The position numbers were made by a program, and so were the translations under genes. Under the pieces are notes generated by a model, which saw nothing but the letters and a program-made list of their open reading frames with translations, did no database searches and was not told where the DNA came from. Positions 10,828-19,587 of a stretch of 64,000 bases of DNA are shown in pieces. This DNA is from Streptomyces sp. NBC_00568 (lineage in GTDB: Bacteria > Actinomycetota > Actinomycetes > Streptomycetales > Streptomycetaceae). The DNA lies in the NCBI RefSeq assembly GCF_026341855.1, contig NZ_JAPENW010000001.1, forward strand, positions 3,277,001 through 3,341,000, given 5' to 3'. How positions within the stretch are numbered: the stretch's first letter is position 1; the number at the start of each line of letters is the position of its first letter.

Positions 10828-11625
10828 ATGCCCCCGGCCAAGAAGCGCGCCCGTACGTACGACTCCGCCAAGATCCGCGCCGCGGTCCTCGCGCAGTTCG
10901 GGAACGTACGGGAAGGTGTCCGCGCCCTGAGCGAGGAGCAGTTGGCGCTCCCCACGCACCTCGGCGCGTGGACCGTGCGGGAGCTGGCCGCACACGTCAC
11001 CATGGCCGTCGAGACCGTGAGCCGGAACCTCGACCGGCCGGAGCCCGCCACCAGGGAACTCGCGCTGCTCGACTGGCCGTTCGCCACCGCCGCGCGGGCC
11101 GGGGACATCGCCGACGACAGCCGTGACCTCGCGGAGCGGAACCCGGACCTCGACGCCCTGTACGCCCGGACCGGGCAGCGGATCACCGAGCGCCTGGCCA
11201 CGGCCCCGGACGGACGGCTCCTCGCCACGCGCACCGGTGTCATGACCCTCGCCGACTACCTGGTCACCCGGACCGTCGAACTCGTCGTCCACACCGACGA
11301 CCTGAACCGCGCGGTGCCGGGCCCCGACATCCCGTACGACCGCCAGGCCCTCGCCGCCTGCACCCGCCTGCTCGCCGACGCGATCGCCGTGAAGGCGCCC
11401 GGCGCGTCGACGGAGGTCAGGGTCCCGCCGTACGCCGTCGTGCAGTGCGTGGAAGGGCCCCGGCACACCCGTGGCACCCCGCCGAACGTCGTCGAGACGG
11501 ACCCGCTGACCTGGATCCGGCTCGCGACGGGACGTACGGGGTGGAAGGCGGCGCTGGACGACGCGAAGGTCAGTGCGAGCGGAGAGCGCGCCGACCTGGG
11601 CGGACTGCTCCCCCTGATGGGCTGA
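10828..11625 (+). CDS. Maleylpyruvate isomerase / sterol-carrier family protein
   Basis: Cytosolic protein of 265 aa. The N-terminal part (VREGVRALSEEQLALPTHLG, then WTVRELAAHVTMAVETV) matches the mycothiol-dependent maleylpyruvate isomerase / DinB-like helical domain, where a conserved His after WTVRELAAH helps bind metal. The C-terminal part (VEGPRHTRGTPPNVVETDP, then WIRLATGR) matches the SCP-2-like domain often fused to it. The ATG at 10828 follows AGGGTGAGGATC. This fused type is common in actinobacteria near purL; the substrate is not known. Enzyme activity with mycothiol is inference from the family. Confidence 0.75.
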   Translation: MPPAKKRARTYDSAKIRAAVLAQFGNVREGVRALSEEQLALPTHLGAWTVRELAAHVTMAVETVSRNLDRPEPATRELALLDWPFATAARAGDIADDSRDLAERNPDLDALYARTGQRITERLATAPDGRLLATRTGVMTLADYLVTRTVELVVHTDDLNRAVPGPDIPYDRQALAACTRLLADAIAVKAPGASTEVRVPPYAVVQCVEGPRHTRGTPPNVVETDPLTWIRLATGRTGWKAALDDAKVSASGERADLGGLLPLMG

Positions 11626-11731
11626 ACCCCCGGGCAGGCTCCCCGAGCCCACCCGGGCGGCCGAGGGCGGGCGCGGCGGAGAGTCCGGGCCCGAAGGGAA
11701 CCGACACCCCCACCCCTCCCGTCACATCGGC

Positions 11732-12523
11732 ATGGACAAGCAGCGAACGACCCTCAGTGTCCTGACCCTGCTTCCCCTTGCCGTGGCGTGCGGCAGTCAG
11801 ACGGCGGGGAGCGGCTCCGCCCGGACCGAACCGGCACCGGTGACCGGGGTCCACTGGACGGTCGACAGCCTCACCGTGGACGGAAGGACCGCGCGGGCAC
11901 CGTCCGGCGCGTATCTGAAGATCGGGGAGGACGGTCGCGTCAGCGGCAACCTCGGCTGCAACGGGTTCGGTTCGAAGGCCACCCTCAAGGGTGACCGTGT
12001 CGAGTTCGGCGAGATCCGGACGACCGACATGGGCTGCGAGAAGGGCCCGATGAGCTTCGAGCGGAGCCTGAGCCGCACGTTCGCGGACGCGAGCGCGTTC
12101 ACGACGAAGGCCGACGGCGACCGGCTGACGCTCACCGCCGACAGCGGCGACCGGGTCGGCCTCACCAAGGAGCCGGACGTGCCCCTGCGGGGGACGAAGT
12201 GGACGGTCACGGCACTCGGTGACAAGAACGTGGCCCAGTCGCTCCCGAAGGGCACCGAGGCGTACTTCGTCCTCGGCGAGAACGGCACCTTCGACGGCCG
12301 GCTCGGCTGCAACCACGCGTCCGCCCAGGCCACCGTGAGCGACGGACATATCACCCTCGGCCCGGTCAGGACCACCCGCATGATGTGCCAAGGCTCACTC
12401 ATGAGGACCGAGAAGTCGCTGCTGAAGGCCTTCGACGGCAAGGTCACCTACGAGTTGGATCATCGTGGCATCACGCTGACCAGCGAAAACGGCACTGTCG
12501 TCAGTGCGGTGGCCGACGAGTGA
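11732..12523 (+). CDS. META-domain lipoprotein
   Basis: 263-aa protein with a short N-terminal hydrophobic segment (TLSVLTLLPLAVACGS) ending in a lipobox-like AVAC, so it is likely a membrane-anchored lipoprotein facing outside; the -3 Ala is a weaker lipobox. Two tandem META/HslJ-like domains follow. Each has a WTV start, a glycine-rich G-x-L-G-C-N motif (SGNLGCNGFG and DGRLGCNHAS) and a Met-Cys pair further on (TTDMGCEKG, TTRMMCQGS). META domains are linked in other bacteria to heat-shock or antibiotic tolerance, but function here is unknown. It sits alone between the isomerase-like gene and purF. Confidence 0.85.
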   Translation: MDKQRTTLSVLTLLPLAVACGSQTAGSGSARTEPAPVTGVHWTVDSLTVDGRTARAPSGAYLKIGEDGRVSGNLGCNGFGSKATLKGDRVEFGEIRTTDMGCEKGPMSFERSLSRTFADASAFTTKADGDRLTLTADSGDRVGLTKEPDVPLRGTKWTVTALGDKNVAQSLPKGTEAYFVLGENGTFDGRLGCNHASAQATVSDGHITLGPVRTTRMMCQGSLMRTEKSLLKAFDGKVTYELDHRGITLTSENGTVVSAVADE

Positions 12524-12547
12524 TCCATTGGGGCGCCGAATCCCCAA

Positions 12548-12585
12548 TTCGGACCAGTGGTCGATCTCGCCTACACTCGGTGCCG
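12548..12585 (+). promoter_or_regulatory. Predicted purF promoter giving a leaderless transcript
   Basis: TACACT at 12572-12577 is a good -10 box with a weak TTCGGA at 12548-12553 and an 18-bp spacer. The expected start of transcription is within 1-3 nt of the purF GTG at 12585, and no Shine-Dalgarno sequence is present. Both facts fit a leaderless mRNA. Confidence 0.45.
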
Positions 12586-14111
12586 TGCCACGTGGTGACG
12601 GTCGACTCAATCATGATCTGCTCCCCGGTGAGAAAGGCCCCCAGGACGCTTGTGGCGTCTTCGGTGTCTGGGCTCCGGGCGAAGAGGTCGCCAAGCTCAC
12701 TTACTTCGGGCTCTACGCCCTCCAGCATCGGGGTCAGGAATCCGCGGGAATCGCGGTCAGCAACGGCTCCCAGATCCTCGTCTTCAAGGACATGGGCCTC
12801 GTGTCCCAGGTCTTCGACGAGACCTCGCTCGGTTCGCTCCAGGGTCATATCGCGGTCGGTCACGCCCGCTACTCGACCACCGGTGCCTCCGTGTGGGAGA
12901 ACGCCCAGCCGACGTTCCGTGCCACCGCGCACGGTTCCATCGCGCTCGGTCACAACGGCAACCTCGTCAATACGGCGCAGCTCGCCGAGATGGTCGCCGA
13001 GCTGCCTAAGCAGGAAGGCCGCACCACTCGTGTGGCGGCCACCAACGACACCGACCTGCTCACCGCGCTCCTCGCGGCCCAGGTCGACGATGACGGCAAG
13101 CCGCTGACCATCGAAGAGGCCTCCACAAAGGTCCTCCCGCAGGTCATGGGCGCCTTCAGCCTCGTCTTCATGAACGAGCACACCCTCTACGCCGCCCGTG
13201 ACCCGCAGGGCATCCGCCCGCTGGTCCTCGGCCGCCTGGAGCGCGGCTGGGTGGTGGCCTCCGAGTCCGCCGCCCTCGACATCTGCGGCGCCAGCTATGT
13301 GCGCGAGATCGAGCCGGGCGAGTTCGTCGCCATCGACGAGAACGGTCTGCGGAGCTCGCGATTCGCGGAAGCGAAGCCCAAGGGCTGCATCTTCGAGTAC
13401 GTCTATCTGGCCCGCCCCGACACGGACATCGCCGGTCGGAACGTGTACCTCTCGCGCGTCGAGATGGGCCGCAAACTCGCCAAGGAAGCCCCTGTGGAGG
13501 CCGACCTGGTGATAGCGACCCCGGAGTCCGGGACGCCCGCCGCGATCGGTTACGCGGAAGCCTCCGGCATCCCCTTCGGTGCCGGCCTGGTCAAGAACGC
13601 TTATGTCGGCCGGACCTTCATCCAGCCCTCGCAGACGATCCGCCAGCTCGGTATCCGTCTGAAGCTGAATCCGCTCAAGGAAGTCATCAAGGGCAAGCGC
13701 CTGGTCGTCGTCGACGACTCGATCGTGCGCGGCAACACCCAGCGCGCCCTGGTCCGGATGCTTCGTGAGGCGGGTGCCGCCGAGGTCCACATCCGGATCT
13801 CCTCGCCGCCCGTGAAGTGGCCCTGCTTCTTCGGCATCGACTTCGCGACCCGCGCCGAGCTGATCGCGAACGGCATGACCATCGAGGAGATCGGCACCTC
13901 GCTCGGCGCCGACTCCCTCTCGTACATCTCCATCGACGGGATGATCGAGGCCACCACGATCGACAAGCCGAACCTGTGCCGCGCCTGCTTCGACGGCGAG
14001 TACCCGATGGACCTTCCGGACCCCGAACTGCTCGGCAAGCAGCTCCTGGAGACCGAGCTGGCCGCGGGTCCCGCAGCCACGGCCGCGGCTGACGCCATCC
14101 GTCGCCCGTAG
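12585..14111 (+). CDS. purF: Amidophosphoribosyltransferase
   Basis: First committed enzyme of de novo purine synthesis (PRPP plus glutamine to phosphoribosylamine), 508 aa. It is made with a 22-residue propeptide; the mature N-terminal nucleophile is Cys23 in QDACGVFGVW. The glutaminase domain has LQHRGQESAGI and GHNGNL; the PRTase domain has the PRPP loop VVVDDSIVRGNT. Four cysteines that in the Bacillus-type enzyme bind a 4Fe-4S cluster are present (in KGCIFEY, KWPCFFG, and the pair in LCRACFDG). GTG at 12585 is chosen over the upstream frame start because conserved sequence begins there. purM follows 42 bp downstream. Confidence 0.97.
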   Translation: MPRGDGRLNHDLLPGEKGPQDACGVFGVWAPGEEVAKLTYFGLYALQHRGQESAGIAVSNGSQILVFKDMGLVSQVFDETSLGSLQGHIAVGHARYSTTGASVWENAQPTFRATAHGSIALGHNGNLVNTAQLAEMVAELPKQEGRTTRVAATNDTDLLTALLAAQVDDDGKPLTIEEASTKVLPQVMGAFSLVFMNEHTLYAARDPQGIRPLVLGRLERGWVVASESAALDICGASYVREIEPGEFVAIDENGLRSSRFAEAKPKGCIFEYVYLARPDTDIAGRNVYLSRVEMGRKLAKEAPVEADLVIATPESGTPAAIGYAEASGIPFGAGLVKNAYVGRTFIQPSQTIRQLGIRLKLNPLKEVIKGKRLVVVDDSIVRGNTQRALVRMLREAGAAEVHIRISSPPVKWPCFFGIDFATRAELIANGMTIEEIGTSLGADSLSYISIDGMIEATTIDKPNLCRACFDGEYPMDLPDPELLGKQLLETELAAGPAATAAADAIRRP

Positions 14112-14153
14112 CGCCGCAGAGCCCCGTTTCACCAACCCGAAAGATCCCAGGCA

Positions 14154-15227
14154 ATGTCTGAGACCAGTGCTTCCGGTGCGTCCTACGCGGCTGCCGGAGT
14201 CGACATCGAGGCGGGCGACCGCGCCGTAGAGCTGATGAAGGAGTGGGTGAAGAAGACGCAGCGCCCCGAGGTCCTCGGTGGCCTCGGCGGCTTCGCCGGC
14301 CTCTTCGACGCCTCCGCCCTCAAGCGTTTCGAGCGTCCGCTGCTTGCCTCCGCCACGGACGGTGTGGGCACCAAGGTGGACATCGCCCGCCAGCTGGGCG
14401 TGTACGACACGATCGGCCACGACCTCGTCGCGATGGTCATGGACGACATCGTGGTGTGCGGGGCCGAGCCGCTCTTCATGACCGACTACATCTGCGTGGG
14501 CAAGGTCCACCCGGAGCGTGTGGCGGCCATCGTGAAGGGCATCGCCGAGGGCTGTGTCCTCGCGGGCTGCGCCCTGGTGGGCGGCGAGACGGCCGAGCAC
14601 CCCGGTCTGCTGGGTCCGGACGACTTCGACGTCGCGGGCGCCGGTACGGGCGTGGTCGAGGCCGACGAGCTGCTCGGCCCGGATCGCATCCGTAAGGGTG
14701 ACGCGGTGATCGCCATGGCGGCCTCCGGTCTTCACTCGAACGGGTACTCGCTCGTCCGGCACGTCCTCTTCGACCGGGCGAACCTGAGCCTGGAACGGCA
14801 CATCGAGGAGTTCGGCCGCACGCTCGGCGAAGAGCTCCTGGAGCCGACCAAGATCTACTCGCTGGACTGCCTGACGCTGACGAAGACCACCGCGGTGCAC
14901 GCGTTCAGCCACATCACCGGCGGCGGTCTCGCGGCCAACCTGGCCCGTGTCATCCCGGACGGCCTGCACGCCGTGGTCGACCGCGAGACCTGGACCCCGG
15001 CACCGGTGTTCGACCTCGTCGGCAGGACGGGCGGCGTCGAGCGCCTGGAGCTGGAGAAGACGCTGAACATGGGCGTCGGCATGATGGCGATCGTCCCCGA
15101 GGAGTCGGCCGAGGTCGCCCTCGCCACCCTCGCGGACCGCGGAGTGGACGCCTGGATCGCCGGTGAGATCACCGAGCGCGGCGACCACGCGACGGGCGCG
15201 GCGCTCATCGGCGACTACGCGGGCTGA
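14154..15227 (+). CDS. purM: Phosphoribosylformylglycinamidine cyclo-ligase (AIR synthetase)
   Basis: Closes the imidazole ring: FGAM plus ATP gives AIR. The 357-aa protein has the usual length. Family segments are seen: YAAAGVDIEAGDRAVELMK at the N-terminus, LASATDGVGTKV (ATP-binding loop), HDLVAMVMDDIVVCGAEP, LVGGETAEHPG, GLHSNGYSLVR and HITGGGLAANLARVIP. It lies 42 bp after purF with no terminator between, so the two are probably cotranscribed. A hairpin at 15248-15279 ends the unit. Confidence 0.97.
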   Translation: MSETSASGASYAAAGVDIEAGDRAVELMKEWVKKTQRPEVLGGLGGFAGLFDASALKRFERPLLASATDGVGTKVDIARQLGVYDTIGHDLVAMVMDDIVVCGAEPLFMTDYICVGKVHPERVAAIVKGIAEGCVLAGCALVGGETAEHPGLLGPDDFDVAGAGTGVVEADELLGPDRIRKGDAVIAMAASGLHSNGYSLVRHVLFDRANLSLERHIEEFGRTLGEELLEPTKIYSLDCLTLTKTTAVHAFSHITGGGLAANLARVIPDGLHAVVDRETWTPAPVFDLVGRTGGVERLELEKTLNMGVGMMAIVPEESAEVALATLADRGVDAWIAGEITERGDHATGAALIGDYAG

Positions 15228-15247
15228 AGCCCCCGAGGCAGCACGAA

Positions 15248-15279
15248 ACCCGGTCCGGTGGTGAAACCCCGGACCGGGT
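15248..15279. terminator. Terminator between convergent purM and DUF3073 gene
   Basis: 11-bp perfect stem ACCCGGTCCGG / CCGGACCGGGT between two convergent genes; usable in both directions. Confidence 0.7.
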
Positions 15280-15387
15280 GAGGTGCAGTCGCTACGAGAA
15301 ATACGCCAGGCGAGATCTACCAGAAACCCACGGCAGGAGATCCGCTACGAAGAAGAGGTCGCGGAAACTGCGAGGGACGCTGTTGCG

Positions 15388-15642
15388 TCAAGCGCCACGA
15401 CGTTGCGACTGGGGACCGGACTGGTCGTCTTCGTCCTCGTCGTCGTCGTTGTAGAGATCCGCGTACTGTGCGTACGGGTCGTCTTCCTCGTCGTCGTCCT
15501 CGAACGGCTCGCCATTCGGCGGCTGGCTCGAAGTCGAAGCGCCCAGCTCATTGGCCAGACGCGAGAGGTCAGTCCCGCCGCTGCTGTACTTCAGCTGGCG
15601 GGCGACCTTCGTCTGCTTGGCCTTTGCCCGGCCGCGCCCCAT
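15388..15642 (-). CDS. DUF3073 family small protein
   Basis: 84-aa cytosolic protein of an actinobacterial family without known function. The basic N-terminus MGRGRAKAKQTKVARQLKYS is the family signature. The C-terminal half is strongly acidic (runs of D and E, for example EPFEDDDEEDDPY and NDDDEDEDD), giving an unusual charge split that suggests binding to nucleic acid or a basic protein (inference). The start is the ATG at 15642; the frame is open further upstream but conserved sequence starts here. Convergent with purM. Confidence 0.85.
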   Translation of the reverse strand: MGRGRAKAKQTKVARQLKYSSGGTDLSRLANELGASTSSQPPNGEPFEDDDEEDDPYAQYADLYNDDDEDEDDQSGPQSQRRGA

Positions 15643-15943
15643 GGCTCGACCCCCTCGGATACGGGGCTCGACGGCCCCAGAGTCTTGACACGCGTTCATG
15701 ATCTGGAACGGACTCTCCGTGGAGAGACCGGTCCGTAGGGCTTCCACGGTACCTGAGCCCGCGCCCATACGGTACGTCGCCCGCAGCACGCGCCTTCACC
15801 CAGAACCCGCGAGGTGCCCTGTCCTCGCTGGTCAACCGCGATTTTAACCTCTTCTTGGCGTACGACCCGCCGACAGACGTGAGAGTTCTCTCCCAACGGG
15901 CCGTCGGCGGGTCCCTGACAAGCAGGTATGGCCTCGGAAGGCG
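15643..15943 (-). promoter_or_regulatory. Intergenic region: vdh terminator and DUF3073 promoter
   Basis: 301 bp without a gene between the vdh 3' end and the DUF3073 gene, both on the minus strand. It holds the hairpin listed at 15865-15912. The rest should carry the DUF3073 promoter, but I could not assign boxes. Confidence 0.3.
15865..15912 (-). terminator. vdh terminator hairpin
   Basis: 10-bp perfect stem (ACCCGCCGAC / GTCGGCGGGT) with a 28-nt loop that contains a small GAGAG/CTCTC inner stem, 30 bp past the vdh stop on the minus strand. Confidence 0.5.
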
Positions 15944-17038
15944 TCAGTGACGCCGTGCCTCCGCCATCCGCTGCTCGGCGATCCGGTCGGCCGCCGCGGC
16001 CGGCGGAATCCCGTCCTGCTTCGCACGTGCGAATATGGCCAGCGTGGTGTCGAAGATCTTCGACGCCTTGGCCTTGCACCGGTCGAAGTCGAAGCCGTGC
16101 AGCTCGTCGGCGACCTGGATGACACCGCCCGCGTTCACCACGTAGTCGGGGGCGTACAGGATGCCGCGGTCCGCGAGGTCCTTCTCCACGCCCGGGTGCG
16201 CCAGCTGGTTGTTGGCGGCACCGCACACGATCCTGGCGGTGAGCACCGGCACGGAGTCGTCGTTGAGCGCTCCGCCCAGCGCGCACGGCGCGTAGATGTC
16301 GAGGCCCTCGGTGCGGATGAGTGCCTCGGTGTCCGCGACGGCGGTCACGCCGGACGGGTGCCGGTCCAGAATCCGCCGCACCGAGTCGGCCCGTACGTCC
16401 GTGATCACGACCTCGGCGCCGTCCTCGCGCAGGTGATCGACCAGGTGGTGGCCCACCTTGCCGACGCCGGCGACGCCGACCTTGCGGCCGCGCAGCGTCG
16501 GGTCGCCCCACAGGTGCTGGGCGGAGGCCCGCATGCCCTGGAAGACACCGAAGGCGGTCAGGACCGACGAGTCGCCCGCGCCGCCGTTCTCCGGGGAGCG
16601 GCCGGTCGTCCAGCGGCACTCGCGCGCCACGACGTCCATGTCGGCGACGTACGTGCCGACGTCGCACGCGGTGACGTACCGGCCGCCGAGCGAGGCGACG
16701 AACCGGCCGTACGCGAGGAGCAGCTCCTCGGACTTGATCTGCTCGGGGTCGCCGATGATGACGGCCTTGCCGCCGCCGTGGTCGAGTCCGGCCATGGCGT
16801 TCTTGTACGACATCCCGCGCGCGAGGTTGAGGGCGTCGGCGACGGCCTCCTGCTCACTCGCGTACGGATAGAAGCGCGTGCCGCCGAGGGCCGGGCCCAG
16901 AGCGGTGGAGTGGATGGCGATGACGGCCTTGAGGCCGCTGGCGCGGTCCTGGCAGAGCACGACTTGCTCATGACCCCCCTGGTCCGAATGGAACAGGGTG
17001 TGCAGTACATCAGCAGGCGCGCCGGTTACGTCGGTCAC
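15944..17038 (-). CDS. vdh: Valine (branched-chain amino acid) dehydrogenase
   Basis: NAD-dependent oxidative deaminase of valine, leucine and isoleucine, 364 aa. It feeds branched-chain keto acids to acyl-CoA and polyketide precursor pools. The Glu/Leu/Phe/Val dehydrogenase pattern is clear: LGGTRFYPY, the catalytic lysine in [11 protein letters not shown] (GGGK), [13 protein letters not shown], the NAD-binding [12 protein letters not shown], and [11 protein letters not shown]. The gene position next to purM matches, from memory, vdh of S. coelicolor (SCO4089). Start ATG at 17038. Monocistronic by its surroundings. Confidence 0.93.
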   Translation of the reverse strand: MTDVTGAPADVLHTLFHSDQGGHEQVVLCQDRASGLKAVIAIHSTALGPALGGTRFYPYASEQEAVADALNLARGMSYKNAMAGLDHGGGKAVIIGDPEQIKSEELLLAYGRFVASLGGRYVTACDVGTYVADMDVVARECRWTTGRSPENGGAGDSSVLTAFGVFQGMRASAQHLWGDPTLRGRKVGVAGVGKVGHHLVDHLREDGAEVVITDVRADSVRRILDRHPSGVTAVADTEALIRTEGLDIYAPCALGGALNDDSVPVLTARIVCGAANNQLAHPGVEKDLADRGILYAPDYVVNAGGVIQVADELHGFDFDRCKAKASKIFDTTLAIFARAKQDGIPPAAAADRIAEQRMAEARRH

Positions 17039-17260
17039 TGTGGTGACTCCCAGTTAAAAAGCGGCGGTTGGGTGCGGGGCCCGTGCGGATGGCGGGCTCC
17101 GTGGGAATGAGACTAGAGCCTGCGCCGATCCGCCTTCGGCGCAGTGTTCAGGATCACCCATGGACGGGGTACAGCCATGGTTCGATTTGCATAGATTTCT
17201 CTTCAGGTTATGAGCGGTTCTCGCTGGTTTTCCCGGTGGTCGACGGGGGAGGGAGCAGGC

Positions 17261-18109
17261 GTGCCCAAGGTGTCCGCGGTGATCGTCCCGTACGCGTCGT
17301 ATCTGCGCGTGTACGAGCCACTGGCCGCGTTCCCGGAGTCCGAGCGCGCCCACTGGACGCGCTACGCCCGGCGCACCGAGCGCCCCTCCTACCAGGACGA
17401 ACTGCGTCGCTCGCTGGCGGACTTGCTGCCCACCCCGCCGGTCCCCGTACCGGTGCACGAGAGCGGCGACGCGTTCGTGGCCGAGATCGACGGGGTGGTG
17501 TGCGTCTGCCCCTGGCGCACCCGGCTGCGCGGCTGGCAGGCCCTGGACGAGCTGGGCGAGGAGCTCCCGGCGTCCGTCCTCGATGCGGTCCTGCCGCCGC
17601 TGGTCCGCCGGCAGGCCGCGCTGGACTACGAGCGCTGGCTGGCCCGCAACCCGGACGCCCGCCCGTGGATCCGCACCTCGACCTGGCAGGTGCCGCTGAA
17701 CTGGTTCGTGCTCGTCACCGACGAGGAGCGGGAGTACGAGAAGGGGACGGGCCCCGATGGGTCCGCCCCGCTGCTGCGCTACCGGACACCGATGGTGCAG
17801 GCGCGGCGGCGCACGGCGCGGGCGCTGAGGACACTCAGGGACGCGCTGGACGAGGGTCCGCTCATCGAGGGTCTGGTGGACGTGGGGCGCTGGCTCGAGG
17901 AGTTCCATCCGCGCTCGCTGGTCGAGCTGGACTACGGCGGGCTCGTGCACGCACTGCCGGCGGGGCACCTCGAGGGCGACCACTCCGCCGCGGATGTCGC
18001 CGAGGGCATCGAGGCGCTGCGCACCGGGGACGGGGCGACGGCGGGCGAGGCGTACGGGCGTCTGGTGGAGCGCTGGCGGTCGGTCAGGGACCGGCGTTCG
18101 TCGAACTGA
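17261..18109 (+). CDS. Conserved hypothetical protein
   Basis: A protein of 282 aa found, as far as I recall, throughout Streptomyces next to bldC; no domain is recognised. It is soluble, rich in Trp, Arg and Glu, with segments such as IVPYASYLRVYEPLAAFP, WIRTSTWQVPLNWFVLV and ELDYGGLVHALPAGHLEG. There is no signal peptide. The frame has an ATG at 17210, but the GTG at 17261 is preceded by GGGGGAGGGAGCAGGC, a strong ribosome site, so the shorter form is chosen. Function unknown; the only context is its place between divergent vdh and bldC. Confidence 0.75.
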   Translation: MPKVSAVIVPYASYLRVYEPLAAFPESERAHWTRYARRTERPSYQDELRRSLADLLPTPPVPVPVHESGDAFVAEIDGVVCVCPWRTRLRGWQALDELGEELPASVLDAVLPPLVRRQAALDYERWLARNPDARPWIRTSTWQVPLNWFVLVTDEEREYEKGTGPDGSAPLLRYRTPMVQARRRTARALRTLRDALDEGPLIEGLVDVGRWLEEFHPRSLVELDYGGLVHALPAGHLEGDHSAADVAEGIEALRTGDGATAGEAYGRLVERWRSVRDRRSSN

Positions 18110-18721
18110 GGCGGGGCCGCCGGCGGGCGGGCCGGGGCGGGCTCTTCCGGTTTGGTTCGCGTGGGGCGGACGGGGCTCCTGGGCCCAATGTCCAGTGTGA
18201 TCTGCTTCTCACTGGTTCCGGGTCGAACTCGCGTATGGTCCTCACACGCTGAAGAACCCTCACGTCCAGGACGTAGGTCCCGATCCGGGCTTATGCGTCA
18301 ACGGGTGTCAAGCGTGATGGATGGCACTTACCTGGCTCTTGCATCGCTTGCCCCTCCTCGTGCCAAAATAGGACAAGGAGTCCGGGGGAGGGCTCTCTCC
18401 GCCCATGTATGGGTGGAATCTCAGCATTGCACGCTATGGGGGGTCTGATGACTCCTGATCGCCCTGTGACTGATCGTCACAGCGGCGTGACTGTCCGCTA
18501 TGGCATGGTCCATCGGCTTCCGTCGCTGATGAACACCTGGGAGGGCAATTCCATCGGTTTGGCCGACGCGGCTGGACGGATGGTGTAGTTGTAGTGCCGA
18601 GGACAAGCCGTTCGTCCTATAACCGACTCGACTCGCGTCCGCCATTTCGGGCAACGCGGGTCAAGGTGCAGAATTTAGAGGAAAGAACCGAGAAGGTTCG
18701 GTTCTCCCGAGGAGGCCGCTC
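18110..18721 (+). promoter_or_regulatory. Long bldC upstream region
   Basis: 612 bp between the hypothetical gene and bldC, clearly less GC-rich than nearby coding DNA. It should contain the bldC promoter and a long leader. It contains a possible 59-codon frame at 18409-18588 (MGGISALHAMGGLMTPDRP... to GLADAAGRMV) with GGAGGG upstream, but its third-position GC is low for this genome, so I do not call it a gene. No certain promoter boxes found. Confidence 0.35.
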
Positions 18722-18928
18722 ATGACCGCTCGCACCCCTGATGCCGAGCCGCTGCTGACCCCGGCTGAGGTCGCCACGATGTTCCGCGTCGACCCCAAGA
18801 CGGTCACACGGTGGGCGAAGGCCGGCAAGCTTACGTCCATCCGCACGCTCGGCGGGCATCGCCGTTACCGCGAGGCTGAGGTCCGCGCACTGCTCGCGGG
18901 TATCCCGCAGCAGCGCAGCGAAGCCTGA
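18722..18928 (+). CDS. bldC: Developmental regulator BldC (MerR-like DNA-binding domain)
   Basis: 68-aa transcription factor made of little more than a winged-helix MerR-type DNA-binding domain: LLTPAEVATMFRVDPKTVTR, then WAKAGKLTSIRTLGGHRRYR. BldC delays entry into sporulation and binds cooperatively to direct repeats at many developmental promoters. The RBS GAGGAGG lies 7 nt upstream of the ATG. It stands alone behind a 0.6-kb intergenic region, and a strong intrinsic terminator lies about 135 bp downstream. Confidence 0.97.
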   Translation: MTARTPDAEPLLTPAEVATMFRVDPKTVTRWAKAGKLTSIRTLGGHRRYREAEVRALLAGIPQQRSEA

Positions 18929-19395
18929 ACCATCGCATAACCGGACAAGTTGACGGATCCCCCAACCCGTCGAGGCGTCCACACCACAGCTCCAAGCGAC
19001 GCGGGTTCTGCCCCAACAGAGCTCACGCCCAAGCTTTTTTGCCACATGAACAGGGTGCGTCGTAGATCGCGCTGGACTCCGCCGGGTCCAGCGCGATCTT
19101 TTTTGTGCGGTCTCCATGCCTAGTCGACCGGCCTGTGAGCGGCCTTGTCGGAGTCTGGGGGCGGGTGTCGGATCGGCTGTGGATGCCCTCGATGAGCGGT
19201 GCAATTGCACATATTAAATTGACTGGTTGTAGGAGAGGGGTAAGTTCCGCACTTCTGAAAACATATGCGGTGACTCCCGTCACATGCCACAGTCCTTGTC
19301 GCACGCGAACCTTCTGCGCTAGGGGAGTTGGGGGTTCGCGCCCTCGGATCGCCGCAGCGCGCGCACCGGGTGGAGCGCGTGCCCGCGTCCCTCGG
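18929..19395. other. Intergenic stretch after bldC
   Basis: 467 bp with no supported gene. It holds the terminator at 19064-19104 and, at about 19195-19270, an AT-rich patch (GCAATTGCACATATTAAATTG). It lies between the 3' ends of bldC and the DUF6274-like gene, so no promoter is required here. No repeats or integrase remnants seen. Confidence 0.4.
19064..19104 (+). terminator. Strong intrinsic terminator downstream of bldC
   Basis: 14-bp perfect stem AGATCGCGCTGGAC / GTCCAGCGCGATCT, 8-nt loop, followed by TTTTTT. One of the few textbook rho-independent terminators in the window. It leaves a 3' tail of about 135 nt after the bldC stop. Confidence 0.85.
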
Positions 19396-19587
19396 TCACG
19401 CCGTGGAGGGGCTCTCGTCCTCCGGGGCGCTCTCGGGGTCCTGTTCGTCGTGCGGGGAGGGTTCCATGGCCAGCCGCAGGAGCTGATGGCAGATCGGACA
19501 GTGCCGCGTCAGGTGGCGGTACCCGGAGGCGGCCGCCAGATGGGCTCGGAGCAGAGCCCGGGTCTCGTGCCGAGCGGACACCGTCAT
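19396..19587 (-). CDS. Small CxxC protein, DUF6274-like
   Basis: 63-aa protein beginning MTVSARHETRALLRAHLAAA, with HLTRHCPICHQLLRLAME (CPIC pair preceded by His, a possible metal site) and an acidic, disordered C-terminus. The ATG at 19587 follows TGGAGGTGCGT, a strong ribosome site; the open frame upstream has no such support. It resembles the DUF6274 family of Streptomyces; function unknown. Confidence 0.65.
   Translation of the reverse strand: MTVSARHETRALLRAHLAAASGYRHLTRHCPICHQLLRLAMEPSPHDEQDPESAPEDESPSTA

Noticed and set aside
12501..15188. An 895-codon minus-strand frame across purF and purM
   Set aside because: Spans two real genes on the other strand; no motifs, no ribosome site.
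18409..18588. A 59-codon gene upstream of bldC
   Set aside because: Third-position GC is far below that of nearby genes and no family is recognised; kept only as an observation.
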